DNA of 64,000 bases, from the NCBI GenBank assembly GCA_030248295.1, contig JASANH010000651.1, positions 186,001 through 250,000 of the forward strand, read 5' to 3'. How positions within the stretch are numbered: the stretch's first letter is position 1; each line of letters opens with the position of its first letter. The DNA is from Mesodorylaimus sp. YZB2_4 (lineage: Eukaryota; Nematoda; Enoplea; Dorylaimida; Dorylaimidae). The translations under genes were made by a program, and so were the position numbers. Of this stretch, positions 46,391-58,836 are shown piece by piece. The notes under the pieces are model-generated. The model saw only the letters and a list, made by a program, of their open reading frames with translations. It made no database searches and was not told where the DNA came from.

Positions 46391-48303
46391 CTTCACTTTT
46401 GAAGGATACCAAAGATATCCATCAAATTGCCTTTCTACAAACCTCCGAAAGTCGTTCTCAGGTGCAATTATTGTCGCCAAATACCATGCTTTCGAGAGAA
46501 AGTGTGTGCTGACAACATAGATCCTACCAAAATACGAGATCTCTTTATGGGGTACTTTGCTCCTTAGCTGTTCTATGTGCTAACGGGCTGCCACCCAGTT
46601 GTCGTTGATTTCCAACCCGCAACCCCGCTAATCCAATGGTATTTTGGAGTGTAATGTCTAGTCCAGTAGAAAAGCTCCAATCGGACGTTTGATAACTTAT
46701 AGTCCTGGCCCGTGTAAACTTTTGAGATTACAAGCGAGGATTCATGTTTGATCACGTTTCATGATAATGGGATCTACGAGTGTACACCGGTCAATCTGGC
46801 ACATCACATCCATATCTGGGCCGTACTTCCAAACATTGGCTTCGTTTAAAATTTGAATAAGCTAGGTAGAAATGTTCGTGCCAAGGGAAAAAAGGAGCCC
46901 CTTTTCCACTCTGACATTCATAAATGGACTTACTCATTACAAAATTGAAAATTCATTTAATCAAGCCACGACGACTGCTTTGTCTAATCAAGAAATACTG
47001 TAGGTCGTTTCTTGACAATTAAAATATTTATGCTGCTAATTTGCCTAATTATCTACCGCGCCCTCGTTTTATTTTTTGCTCAGAAAGAACATTTTCTTTG
47101 CGAGTTTGACATAAAATGCACTTTGCGTGATATATTTTGCTTTTGCATTGATGCTTGCCATACCGAATGAGGGCCTGTGACACAGACAAGTCTACAGGCA
47201 GTTGCCCAGAGGTGGCTTTCGTAGACTGCTTTTCGGTTGGTGTGTTCAATGCAGACATTGCTTGGCTGTTAGTGTTCACTCCTTTCCTCTATGCATAAAT
47301 TATCAAGAGACTAGATTTTTGACTGGGAAAAAATTGATTAAACATCCTCTTTTTCACTCTGCATTCTCATTCTCAATTTAAGCCCTTCCTTTTAAGAAAA
47401 TGAGTAATGCCGCCCTCTTCTCCCTCTAGCGTGTAGTGCAGGCATCACTTTCAACACGGCTGCGCACTCCTTCATTATAAAACCAAAAGTTTAAATTTTT
47501 ATGCTTAAGATCATTGGTCTTTTTGCATTAAAAGGTCCATTGGATTCATCAATCGACAGACTTACTGGCTTATTGCAGATTCCGCAATGTTAGTTAATGG
47601 CCTGACTTTGACTCTATTGACCTTGTTATTCGATCTGTTATTCACAGAGTCATGTTTTCTTTTCCATCCTCGTAAGCATGTATTAGCTATCTTCGTCGGG
47701 TACAGACTGGCTGCCTGCGTTTTGCAGTGCATTACTTACTTAGCTTGGGTAAGTTTCTTTACGCGTATGTTTTTGGTGGAATCTTGGGTAGGAGCGAAAA
47801 GCCAAAATGCCTGAGGGCTGGTATCGTTTACAGGTTGAAGTCAAAACAGTCTCCAAGTTTTGACAAGTAGTCACATCGATGCCAGGTTTTAGTTTATTTT
47901 AGTTTCCAGATGTGTCAAATTTTTGTCCTGAGTAGCGCTATATAGAGGTTGTCCTGAATAAAATTTTGTTCGGAACTGATCTTGATCGATATACTCGTAC
48001 ACATTGCTCAAGTAAGCTCGTTAGAATAAAGCTCAGCAGGAAATATAAGGACTAAAAAACGTGGGTGTCATCATCTCGCAAGATCCTTTTATCCCATGTT
48101 CTTAACGTAGAATTTTCTCGTTCATTCAGTTAAAATATCCTCCTCAACGATGTGGAGATTGGGTCCCACAGGTGCTGTCCACTCTCCACACATACCTCGG
48201 TAAGATCAGTCATTAACTAAAGGCTAGATATGACGCACAGCTGAGCATAGCTTGCCCAGCCGAGCGAACTCTGCTCATTCCAAGACTCTAGGTCTGTGCT
48301 GTT
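46391..48303. other. Intergenic region upstream of the second SRA gene
   Basis: A hydrophobic 75-codon frame at 47,587-47,814 (NGLTLTLLTLLFDLLFTES) has a GGTAAGT donor near 47,750 that would join in frame to the acceptor ending at 48,314. That would add an unusual hydrophobic leader to the receptor; I consider it more likely accidental. Nothing else was recognised. Confidence 0.35.
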
Positions 48304-48322
48304 CTCTGTTTCAGTACTAGCG

Positions 48323-49393
48323 ATGGCCATGAATAACACTAGCGCCGATGCCGACTTTGACCTTCTTTGCGCTCAAGCACGTTCGATCGTGGACGACATT
48401 GGTTTTCGATGGGTCCTTGGTGTCGAGATTATCGTGACCATCCCCGGCTCTATGTTCAATTTGATCCTGATGTCGATTATTTTTCGACTGAGTGTATACC
48501 ACACTAACCTTCGCTGCCTCCTTTTTCATCAAAGTCTCAATCTAGCGCTTTTTACCGCGGCTACCATGTCCAAGTCGATCTATATCTTGGTGGTAGGATA
48601 CGCATTGGATCAGGCTTGCAGCTTGATCACGCCCTTGTACACATGTAAGCTACTCGAATTGTTCACCATCATGCCAATAATTAATAGCATATATTCATTC
48701 ACCATCGTCTGTTTGGAACGTCTCTACGCCACTATCAATTACCGAACCTACGACGCATCGTCGAAGATACCATGGCTAGCTATTGTCCTAATCCCAACTG
48801 TTTGGTTCATATCATTCGTCTATCAATTAACTCCTTTGCCATCAATACCAAAGAATCGATATCTGCCAGTATGCGCAAATTTATTATCAATCTCAGCAAA
48901 AGCGGCCACTGGCTCATTGACTCAATGTTTAATCATGGAAACTATTGCTCTCAGTTTGGTGGTGGCTTTGTATTTTATAAATACACATAAAATGAAACAG
49001 TCTTTGTTAAATCGGGCGAAACATTCTTTAGCTGCTCGTTTTCAAATTTCTCAGAACATTGAAGTCAACTCGTTATTGATTCCTTCTTTATTGGCCCACG
49101 CAGCGTGTTTCCTACCCATTATAGCCTACTTAATATTAGTCACTTGCGGCTTGGATTTGAGTTTGAATACGAAAATGTTGCTGATTCATGTTCAATACGT
49201 TTGGATTTCATTTTATGCCATAGTGCATCCTCTTTTAGCTTTAACCAAAGATTCTCATTGCAGGAAATTATACACATCTTTCGTCCCTACTTCTTGGAAG
49301 ATGTGTACCAGAAGACAGAAACCGAAGAATGTCCTCACTGAGACTGATTTGCATTTTAAATCTTTGGAACGAATGTGGGCTTTGAAGTACTGA
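48323..49393 (+). CDS. SRA-like chemoreceptor, intronless, second copy
   Basis: The frame encodes 356 residues from ATG 48,323 (ATG 48,329 is an alternative). A CTCTGTTTCAG acceptor ends at 48,314, only eight bases upstream, suggesting trans-splicing. The blocks match the gene at 41,167: YHTNLRCLLFHQSLNL, a CSL and CKLLE pair before TM3, LERLYATINYRTYD, and HSLAARFQISQNIEVNSLL before TM6. An N-glycosylation sequon (NNTS) precedes TM1. The function inferred for the family is chemosensation through G proteins. The two genes share orientation and are 6 kb apart, so they are tandem paralogues separated by repeats. They are clearly diverged, so the duplication is not recent. No intron and no lesion. 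Confidence 0.85.
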   Translation: MAMNNTSADADFDLLCAQARSIVDDIGFRWVLGVEIIVTIPGSMFNLILMSIIFRLSVYHTNLRCLLFHQSLNLALFTAATMSKSIYILVVGYALDQACSLITPLYTCKLLELFTIMPIINSIYSFTIVCLERLYATINYRTYDASSKIPWLAIVLIPTVWFISFVYQLTPLPSIPKNRYLPVCANLLSISAKAATGSLTQCLIMETIALSLVVALYFINTHKMKQSLLNRAKHSLAARFQISQNIEVNSLLIPSLLAHAACFLPIIAYLILVTCGLDLSLNTKMLLIHVQYVWISFYAIVHPLLALTKDSHCRKLYTSFVPTSWKMCTRRQKPKNVLTETDLHFKSLERMWALKY

Positions 49394-52300
49394 AATTCGA
49401 GGAGTTTGAGTTGTATGGTTTGTTCAGGCAGTATTTTGACGTCACTGTCTGCATGCCATTTTCCCCTGTGTTCTTTTCGGTACGTGCAGAGCATCATAAC
49501 AATACTTGTCAGATCTGACAAGGAAGAGCTCTGGGGTATCGTGCTGTAGGGATTGGTGCAACAAGAGGATGGTCTAACAATAAGAAGATGAGCCGAATAG
49601 GAACCTTGCGTGCGTCAAAAGGGCTTTATTTATGGCTTCTGTCGCCTCACGTTCTTTAGGGTAGGTGCGACTCGGCCAAGATGTACTTTCGCCATGGCCC
49701 ACGTGATCTGAACTACATTCGAGCACATAGAGAAAATTGAAAATGGGAAATGTCTAATACGGGCTGAGCCAGCAAGTAGAGGCCATATGTATGTAGGAAA
49801 TGAATTCCCTTAAATGATATGTGCGCACTTTATTGGCGCTTTGGGCACAGTTATCCAGCATTTTGTCATTTGAATCGTTTTAACCTGTGAACCTAATTTT
49901 TATTTTGACAACCAATGTGGAGGAGACTGGAGGAGCTGTTGGATTGGATCAATATTGCCAGGATCCTTGAACCCCTCCTTGAAGCCTCGCCGCCTTTACG
50001 CGCTTTTGAATTTGAGGATTTGTGAAGATGATGAAATTTCTATTTACCTGTTAGGCATGTTGACAAGATACATGCATAGGATGCCCGTATGTACAGTATA
50101 CCACACGGTTACAGAACCAGAAAGAGCGGTCTTTATCATCCAACTAATCGAAACACAAACCCAACAAAGACTGTACCTTCAGAGGTGCTGGTTAGCTCAA
50201 GACGGGCGTGCACTAGTCTGACCAACTGGCTCGGCCCTGTCTGATTGTGAGTATGAAACCATACTGGTACCTGTTAGTTTGTACCCATAGCTGGTGGGTA
50301 CGATTAGGATGCGGATATGGGCCTCAGGTGGTGTGGTGAGCAAGACCCGCCTATCCAATTAAAGTTTTAGACGGGCATATCTGCGCGAAAGACAAGCCGG
50401 ACCATCACTGTGTCTGCATCATCTATGCTAAAATGGAGAAGCATAATTGCGCCAAAATAGATCATGCTCCCCGCGGAAAATTTATAGGACCGGTCACTCG
50501 CGTGATGGATTGTAAACCATAAAAGGTGCAATTCATGGCAACGTCGATGCATCAAAACTCTGCTTTCTGCTGGCAGTTATGAACATCGGCATCGGCATCT
50601 GGCGCGATGAGATTCGAGCAGTTGTCTTCATTTCGAAACTGACTACTTCTTTTTCGGCAAAAACATTCGGCTTGTTACTTCAGCTGCTTCTATTATTTAC
50701 GCGGTTTGCAAGTAGATACTCTCAGTTTGAGTACGACTAAACGTAAAAGTGAAATTAGACTACAGCCGCAACAGAAAAATTACATGTGAGAGCAGTACGA
50801 GCAAGGGTGTATAATCCCCCGGGTAGCCAGATGCAGCTTTGGAAACTATGCGTATCTAAATTTTTAAACTTTTTCATGGGCAAAAACTTTTCAGCTTCTT
50901 CAACAAAGTGAGCGCGACTTGAATGTTTTTTGCTGCGGGAAGTCAGATGGAGCTTGTATGGTGGTCCCAGTCTTCTTTGCTCAACATTAGAACCATCAGT
51001 ATGCTATCGATGCAAAAGCGAATGTTGGGTGCTAATGAGGGGTCTTTCTTGTAAGCATACGCCTGGGATTTTAGCAGCGACGCAAAAGCTTGCATTGATG
51101 AAAAAGCATCAGATTTGATTAGAGGAGTTTGCACACTGGCGCTACAGGAATGACCATGATCATTTGCTGCCTGTCTGTGATTAATCGATTTGTGCAACAG
51201 TCCGAAATGCAAAGGCGGCGTTGTTTGTGTACCGCGCTGGTGCGAACAGAAAAAACCAAGTTTGGTTCAAACTCAACCCAAAGTTAATTGAAGTACTGAT
51301 GTTATTTGTGCCTTGTTTTCTACTGTTGCCTTCGAGTGCACATGCCTTTGCCTTTGAATGAAAGTTATGTACGTAATCCGATAAAGGAGGGCGAGCGAAA
51401 AGCTAGTTAGTTGCCGGATAAATCTTTTCTTCTAATTTCTTCAAGCTAGCAGACATTTGGAGGAAAATAGGGCTGGCATGTTAATTTCCTATCCTTTTCA
51501 GAATGGTGGTCGTGTTGCGTTGGCCTTGCTGGGGCGATGTGCGCTGACTCCCTAGATACATTGGAGCGAGAAAATATACGGAAATGAGTACTGGCGGTTC
51601 AGCAAAATCTAATGTTAAAATTGTTCCGAATAAATTAGCTGAGACTGCATGCGTTACATTAATTGAGAATTAAAACGAAATCTGTATTTTTCTTTGATTT
51701 GATTAATTGAGCAACTACCTACTTTATAATGAAATAAAAGTCTAGCAGAAAAATAACTCCTCTGTTTTGGCCCCAGGCATTGGCTACGAAGAAAACATAT
51801 CAGGCATCATGGATTCTAGTTTATTTTATGTTGAGGAGGCAAATTCCACGTGTTTTTCAGTTAGCCGCGCGGTTAAATTGTATTTGATTTTCTCTGCTAC
51901 ACACAAGACAGAAAAGGATGAGAGAAAGAAGTTACAGCTATCATGTTCTGACGATAAGCGCGGCGTAGAATAATGATAGGTTTTTATGCCGAATAGTCGG
52001 CTATTCAGTGAAAATATGAGACGCACAGCCAATTAAGGGAACACAAGGCCACCACTAATGATAAGATACCTGGCGCAAGATGGAGCCGTTTTTCATTTCA
52101 GCCACACAAATGAAAAGACAGATACTGGCGTATGACGCACGCGGTTGTATATTCGCCATCCAATACTTTTTAATTAGCGCTACCCGAGTTTATTTTGACT
52201 GTTGCTACGGTAAGTTTCTTTTGCAAAAAAATGCGATCTGTAAAGAGACAGTTTTTCAATAACGCGGGAGCAGAGGCGTTTTGAAGAGAATGTGTGCACT

Positions 52301-53765
52301 CGGCGATACTTTGCATTGAATACCACCCACGGGCTGATCAGGATGTGCGCTGAATGATGATCACAAAGCTTGCGCACGTCACCATCGTCATTGGCGCAAT
52401 GAGACCCTCCGCGTGACGCACTGATGTGGCCACGAATGCGACCCGCCGTGAGTCATGAATCCCAATGTACTAATCGCTCGCCCTGTGCCTGCGTATAGTC
52501 TGACCTCGTCAATAGGAAACTCTGGTTAGCGATCTAGGGCTTCGTTCTTGGTAATACCTAGTTGTATTAGTCTATGACGCCTTCTTCAAACGGAGGTGCT
52601 GTGGACCTCAAGACCCGATGAGACTGCTGAATTGTATGCTCTAGCAAGTGCAACAAAGCAGCCGTTGCTGTGGGACCAGGTTCCACTTCGCAAGAGTCAC
52701 ACGTTTTTGTAGATCTAATCGACGCGCGTTCAAACTACCGAATAGCTCATTATAGAGTTTGCCGACCACGCAATGGCACTGCGCCTTGAATATTTCATGA
52801 TCCTAATCAAGAGGCGTTTGTTCTTCTGCTGCGTTCTTTCTTTTTTCTTGTCTTCCTTATCGAACGGGTCTCCTAAGACTCTAAACATATATTCATAAGT
52901 GACAAAATTGGCAAGTAGAGTAAGCCCACCTCCCAGACCACTTTAAGTAGGCTTTCACCTGTTATCTTTATTACTGCCACCTTCTTTCTTAGCAACGTCC
53001 TAAGATATGTACTGTATGGTTTCGATTCCATTTTTGCCTTCTCTCGACCAGACGGATGCAGATACCTTGTTCACGTGCGCATGTCGGCGCAAGCTTTCGA
53101 GTCTTCCTTGTTTTCTGATTGGACCCAATGCTCTTAGGCATCCCCATTCCAGAGAGGCTGTCAAAACAATATTTTTGATTTAGTATGGCACTCACCCTAA
53201 ATTTTTATTGACACTCGTTCCCCTCGCTTTCCACGAAGCCAAAAAATAGTATCCTTTAAAATTCGGCTTGATGTAAAATGCTTATAAAAACTTTGACACC
53301 CACACCTCTCTCGATGGTGGATGCAGATCATCGTCACGCAGGGCTGGTTCAGGACTTGTGCTTGTGCTAAGGGGCGGCGATCGCGAGCTTAGTAGCGCGC
53401 CTTCTACTTTATGTCCTTTCGCTCATCGAAACTGATCCAACAACATCTCACATGTTTTTCACTCGGAGCTAGGTTGATTTCGAGGACGACCCTGGTCCAC
53501 CTTTTGTAATTAAGAGAAGAAAGGTGGCCCAATAGTAGGACTTTGATCGATAGGTAGCACCCTCGAGACTATGGCTTCCACCCTCCGTATACACACCACA
53601 GTCGGCTGATTCTACAACCCTATAATATCAGCCGTAGAGGCCGATTTTTACGCGATGACTACCGTAAAAGGCATTTTCCGATTCGTTATCTTAATCCTGC
53701 TTAGGTCTGATCCGTATTGAGTCTGGGTTTGTTGTTATTTGTGAATTAAAACCCTTCATCAACAT
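49394..53765. other. Long gene-poor stretch
   Basis: No exon series, tRNA or repeat could be supported in these 4.4 kb. Frames at 49,955-50,221, 50,930-51,118, 51,767-51,973 and 52,080-52,262 look like chance. Regulatory sequence of the flanking receptor genes may lie here. Confidence 0.3.
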
Positions 53766-53805
53766 TTTCCTCATTTAGGCCAAATCGGAGTTGGGTGATC
53801 GAAAT

Positions 53806-55099
53806 ATGATGGACAATCAAACCAATTCCACTGACCTCTATCCGGTCACTACTTTTGAATTACTCGGATTCGCGTGCAGTGTCTGTATGATCGTGGTGGG
53901 TATGGTTGGTGTTATTGGAAATTTTGCTGCCATCAGATATTTCGGGCGGAAAGCGGCTATTCGATCGACTATAAACATTTTCTTGACTGCTTTGAGTACC
54001 TTCGACTTCTTGCTTTTGTTGACTGGTACCCCGATTTATTCAATTTTGGGCATTTATTCTTTCGATCGTCAGCATAATACTCTTTTGGCATTATCCTATT
54101 GCATGACCGTCTTATATCCGATTTCTAACTTCGCTCAAATGGGGTCAGTTTGGACAATGACTGCTATTAGCATCGAGAGGTAAGTGTCATCCGCCAGTCC
54201 CTAAACTAGCACTAAATTTACCGTTTTCCTGTTTTTTCAGATATTTGGGTGTGTGTCACCCATTTTTCGCCCGACGGGAATTGACTGTGAGAAGAATGCG
54301 CATGATTGTTGTTGCCATAACCGTCTTATCAGGCGCTTACAATGCTTGTCGCTTTTGGGAATATTCAGTCGACTATGGCCAACCAAAACCGCTTCTACGT
54401 TCTGATCCAGTTTACGTGTCAGTCTACGTGCACTGGATGTTTTTCTTTTTTATCTTCTGTCTTCCATTCTTCATCATCGTCATTTTCAATTGCCTTGTGG
54501 TAACTGGTGTGAGGCAAGCTGTGCTTAATCGACCACGATGCCAGCTGAATGTGCAACAAAGACAAGAGCGAAAAACTACTCTGATGCTCTTGATGGTAGT
54601 TTGTGTGTTTCTATTTTGTAACTCGCTCTCGTGGCCATTAAATGCGTATGAGACATTTGCTGATGAAGGAGCATCTGACGAAGTAGTATTCGATTTCTTA
54701 AGCGACCTGAACAATCTGCTCGTTCTCACCCACCCGACCTTGAACATCCTGGTCTACATGTACTTCTCGAGGACATTCAGAAACCAATGTTTTCCATTAT
54801 TTCGTCTCGGCTCGTCTGGCTGGCGGTCATCATTTTCAGCTACTTCATTCGCTTTCGAGTCGAGTGCAAGACGACTGGAAGTATCGATGACTGCTGATGT
54901 TGATACGCAGTGTCCATTGGTACAAAAAACAAACTTAAATGCGACCACGCTCTCTTTAAGTTCCTATTCCACTCTGGCTGCATCACGTCGTCAATCAAGG
55001 TATCACAGTCAGTCTAGTTCCATGTCTTTGTTGCGTTTCGAAGCAAACTCTCTGGCCAGTCATCGCGCTAGTGTGTTAAGCCACAGAACAGGCTATTAG
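53806..55099 (+). CDS. FMRFamide-receptor-like neuropeptide GPCR
   Basis: Exon 1 is 53,806-54,179 and exon 2 is 54,241-55,099, giving 410 residues. The 61-bp intron (GTAAGT...TTTTTCAG) falls directly in the DRY-box codon (ATC GAG AG|A). A TCATTTAG acceptor ends at 53,778, suggesting trans-splicing or a UTR intron. The N-terminus has NQT and NST sequons. TM1 has GVIGNF, TM3 ends SIERYLGVCHPF, TM6 has LFCNSLSWPLNAYE, and TM7 reads NNLLVLTHPTLNILVYMYFS, the NLLV-plus-NxxxY arrangement typical of invertebrate FMRFamide/FRPR receptors. The C-tail is long and serine-rich (SSMSLLRF, SLSSYSTL), with many likely phosphorylation sites. It should signal from neuropeptides through a G protein. The ligand cannot be predicted. 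The frame is intact. Confidence 0.88.
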
Positions 55100-56362
55100 A
55101 TCCTTACTTATGACCGTTGATTGAACAAGTGTATGTGACATACTGTAGAACAGAGCAGATTGTGAAATAAAGCGTGTAGAGCGTTTGACTCAGTCAGTTA
55201 ATTCTGGATGAGATAACTGACAAGGGGTTGCGCTCATGATCGTCAACCCCAGTATGTACCTTGCTCAAGAACAGCTACAGTGCCTTCTAAACGAGGAGTA
55301 AATCGTCAAAACTTTTTGGTAAATTTTGACGACTATACTTAAAAGTCACACTGCGAGATAAAACCTCAAGTGAGGTCCAGGCGGAGGGAGCTTAAACCAC
55401 TAAATTTGCAGAAGGTTTGAGCCATTCATGCAATAAAAGAGCCAAATCCTAAGTAAGTCCTTTCATTTACTTCCAGAAAGCTCTTTAGGGGTCATCAGAC
55501 GAGGTTTAACTACGGAATTGTAAATCTGATAATCGGTTTTAGCTCTGTGGAACAAAATCATAGAAAGCCTCAGACGCAAATTTCAAAGCGCCCCATTCGA
55601 CTTATTTTAGGTGGGTAACCACGTGTTTATAGCTTACATGTAGCACTGCAATTTCGGCCTGTTGTCAGTGCAGCTTTCTCCTGAAATGCGTTCCAGACGT
55701 CACTGGAGACATGAATAAAAAGCGCGCGAATACAAATTACATCAGACCTTCGGCACGTTCGAAAAATATCTTGATGCTACATGCACGAAGATGACCATAC
55801 CAGCATCCAGCCACGCAATCCTCTCTTTGAGATGACTCTATCAACTGGTCGACATGCTGCCAACGTGAACTCTATCAGAAACGAAAAGACAGCATGCCGC
55901 CTGGGAAGAAAAGTTGAATCAATAATCATTTCCTACCCATGTGCTTCGTTAGCTGGGGCACGTTCTCTCATGATTAGCTTTCGAGTTCACGAAATGAAAT
56001 TTCTTAACTTTATTTGATGAAGATGTACGCTGTAAGATGCGTTTTTTAATTTTCATTTCTACAGTATATTCCTCGAAAATCAATGCCACATTGTTCTACT
56101 CAGCTCATACAGTAATACTAATCACGAGTTTCGGAAACAGCTCGAGCTTACCGTGCATTTCGATACGATCCAAGGAGCTCACAGTCACAGTGAGTGCAAT
56201 CGGCCACTATACTGACGTGAGTCCTGTTGCACTTTCTAATTTCGATGGTTCCTTTTTTACTCTTTTTGCAACCTATATGTACAGTAAAGTACGGCTTTCC
56301 ATGATAGCAGAATTTAGCTACTGTATTCTAAAATAGACAAGCCAGTCTACTCCCCAACAATC
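55100..56362. other. Intergenic between two GPCR loci
   Basis: No gene recognised. An AATAAA signal just after 55,160 (GAAATAAAGCG) probably serves the upstream receptor. Confidence 0.4.
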
Positions 56363-57272
56363 ATGAGCCTGAACGTGACTGTTGGCTATATCACTGAGCC
56401 GTCTCTCACATCCACTGAAAAAGTTATCCAATTCGTGATCTCTTTGGGTTTTGGCAGTTTTTTGTGCACTGTTGGCGATGGCATGCTGATTCGAGGCGTA
56501 GTCAAGTCCAAAGAGCTCAGATCTCATTTCTTTTGCATCCTCCTTTTCATTTTGGGGTGTCGATTATTGCTGTCTCTACAATTTGGATGTTTAGCCATCT
56601 ATCGCATTCTGATTTCTATCGAAGCCATACCTGTCCAGTTCCAAACACGTGGCATGTGTATTGCCATGAGTTTCTTCTTCATAATTGGATTCACGCTCGA
56701 ACTATTTTTGCTCTTAATTATGGCATTAGATCGCGCCTTGGCCATTTTGGCTATTGCGTATTATAGAACTGTTACATTGGCGCGGGTGTCTCGCGTGTGC
56801 GTCCTGGTTTGTATATTTACGTCGTTCATAAAATTTATGATCCTGTTCCTGGCTTTAGCTGAATACGGAAATTTCTCCTCTTGCGGGACTATTTTTACAA
56901 TTACTGCAGCAGCCTTCGTATCAGTTGGCTTGAACATGGACTTGGCTTTATCACTTTTACTGGTTGCAGTTTATCTATTCATTTTGATACGCGTACGCAT
57001 ACGATTGCGTGACTTAAGAACCAAAGATGAAAAACCAAGCTACACTGGCATTTATAAATAAGCACCCATTGCTGCTGCCAACGTTGAGAAATAGCATCGC
57101 TGTCCACTGCGCTTTGACTTTGACTGCGAAGACGGTGCTTCTCCTGAGCACGTTTTATGTGTTCGCTCTTAACACTGACCGGCTAGCCATGTGCGGAGGT
57201 GTTTTGTCTGCGGTTAACCTGGCTGGCAGCATGATCACACTTGTGGGGACGAATGCAGGCATACATACATAG
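56363..57272 (+). pseudogene. Chemoreceptor GPCR with frameshift before TM6
   Basis: From ATG 56,363 an open frame gives five transmembrane segments: VIQFVISLGFGSF in TM1, KELRSHFFCILLF before TM2, MALDRALAILAIAYY at the end of TM3, and a TM5 followed by RVRIRLRDLRTKDE. It stops at 57,061. From about 57,027 the next frame continues plausibly with TM6 (ALTLTAKTVLLLSTFYVF) and a TM7-like SAVNLAGSMITL, stopping at 57,272. A single-base change in the GATGAAAAACC region would join them. The style is that of nematode SRSX/SRBC-type receptors. Either it is a young pseudogene, or the A run was miscounted in the assembly. No GT-AG intron can bridge the two frames. Confidence 0.68.
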
Positions 57273-57464
57273 AATAATTAGGCGGGCAACATACATAGAA
57301 TTTCACTAATTGTCCAAGCGGCTGAATTTTAGCTGGAAATTCTGTGACAAGTTAGGCTGGGGCTAGTTTTTCTGACCCATACTAGGGAACATTGGTCTCG
57401 CAAAATTTGTCATGCGCTCATTTTCTTCGCCGGGAGTCTCATCGTCGCAGACTTACCGTAGTAA

Positions 57465-57765
57465 CTGCGATACAATATTTACTAATGCTTGTGGAACTGA
57501 TCGTGCGCTGCCGCTCGTCTCCAGTGGGAGCACTCCATATGAGAACATCCTGGGCTGGAATCCTTTCTCGGACGATGGCGGGTGGGCTGTGAAACCTGTC
57601 GGTGTTCGCCATCCGAGACCGTCTGCTCGTTTGGCTTCTGTCTCTCCACTCGGAGCAGCTCGTCGGTATCAGGTGAGTCACTCACAGCGCGGAATGCAAG
57701 TTCAGCCAAGTTGCGAACCGATTTCCGTCACCAGGAACTGAACCTGGAACGAGTCTAGCCCCAGG
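57465..57765 (-). repeat. SINE family 2 copy
   Basis: Shares with the 15.6-kb copy the blocks ATCCT..CTGG, GACGATGGCGGG, CTCTCCACTCGGAGC and GGTGAGTCACTCAC, followed by a T-arm-like CAGGAACTGAACCTGG. It lies just downstream of the frameshifted receptor. Confidence 0.65.
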
Positions 57766-58836
57766 CCCTGCACGGGTATGAAAATCGTTCCCTACCCGTA
57801 CCCGCGACGCCCTCTGTACCCGAAGAAGCCATGGATGGAAATAATGAACTCGAGTACTTCATGAAGTTCTGCAGTACGCTAGAAGCTAAGCATCCCCACT
57901 TAAGGGGCATCCTAAACTCAACGCTGGCTTCCTGAGACACTGTCGAGTAGGCTCTGAGTCAAGCCGGCTTACGTAGTAAGTAAGTAATCCATGGCCAGGT
58001 CCGCAAGGATGCACTTGGGTTTATCCAAGGTCAGTGTTCACTTGATCACGTTTCACTGATATCCGATACGCTTAGGAGTGCTCTCGAGCAGATACAGATG
58101 CGAAGAAAAGTTCCCACGTTTCATTTGCCAATAGAAGAGGGTTTATTTCCACAAATCGAGGGACTTGGATCCACAATGCTAGGGACCGAAAAGGGTTCAC
58201 GGTCAGCCGTCGCACTATGGATGAATGGACAAAGGTCGATACCTCGAACCATTGCGGGGCCAGGTAAAGGTTGTTGTGGGCCTAAAATGCAAGTGAGAAT
58301 TCTGAGGGCCCCGATAAAAGAGTAGAAGAGTGTGGCGGACAAATATCCATGGTTCTTCTCCAGTCTTACGATTAGCAGACCGACGGATTTTTCGGACTTC
58401 CAGTAAGTTGACCTCAACGATGGGCCTCTGCACTCGAGGGTCAGAAGACACATTATACAAGAAATGATTTATCTTGCCGCGAGTGAAACACTCGCCCGTA
58501 GCTGCAAACCTGACGTGAGACATACGCCTCGGAATCCAGGCGGCCACCCCTACAGCCCATCCAGGCAGACTTCGCCCTTCGCAATTGTTGAATCTGTATG
58601 TCTCTATAACCCAGTGACTCACTCACCGATCGCGACATGGTCACTCACTGCGAGTTAGCTTCAGGCGGGGCATGATGAGCAGTGTAGTTGAGCGTTATGT
58701 GCGACATGTACTGTACATAACCCGGGTCAGTTTCCCGGGTCAGTACCTTACCACTCATCGCATGCAAGTCACAAGCATGCAAGCACAGATCAGCACAGAG
58801 TGGCAGCATCATGATTGATCATTCGATCATCAATCA
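57766..58836. repeat. Repeat-rich intergenic stretch, including SINE family 1
   Basis: 58,245-58,390 is an inverted match to 35,115-35,230. 58,428-58,600 is a degraded SINE 1 copy (CACTCGAGGGTCAGAAGACACATTATACAAGAAATG-type body, then GAAACACTCGCCCG). Short palindromes around GATCATTCGATCATCAATCAT lie just past the stop of the next minus-strand gene. Confidence 0.5.

Noticed and set aside
47587..48330. A hydrophobic first exon spliced onto the second SRA gene
   Set aside because: The frame joins by chance with one-in-three probability, it would put an extra hydrophobic leader before a complete receptor, and the paralogue has no such exon.
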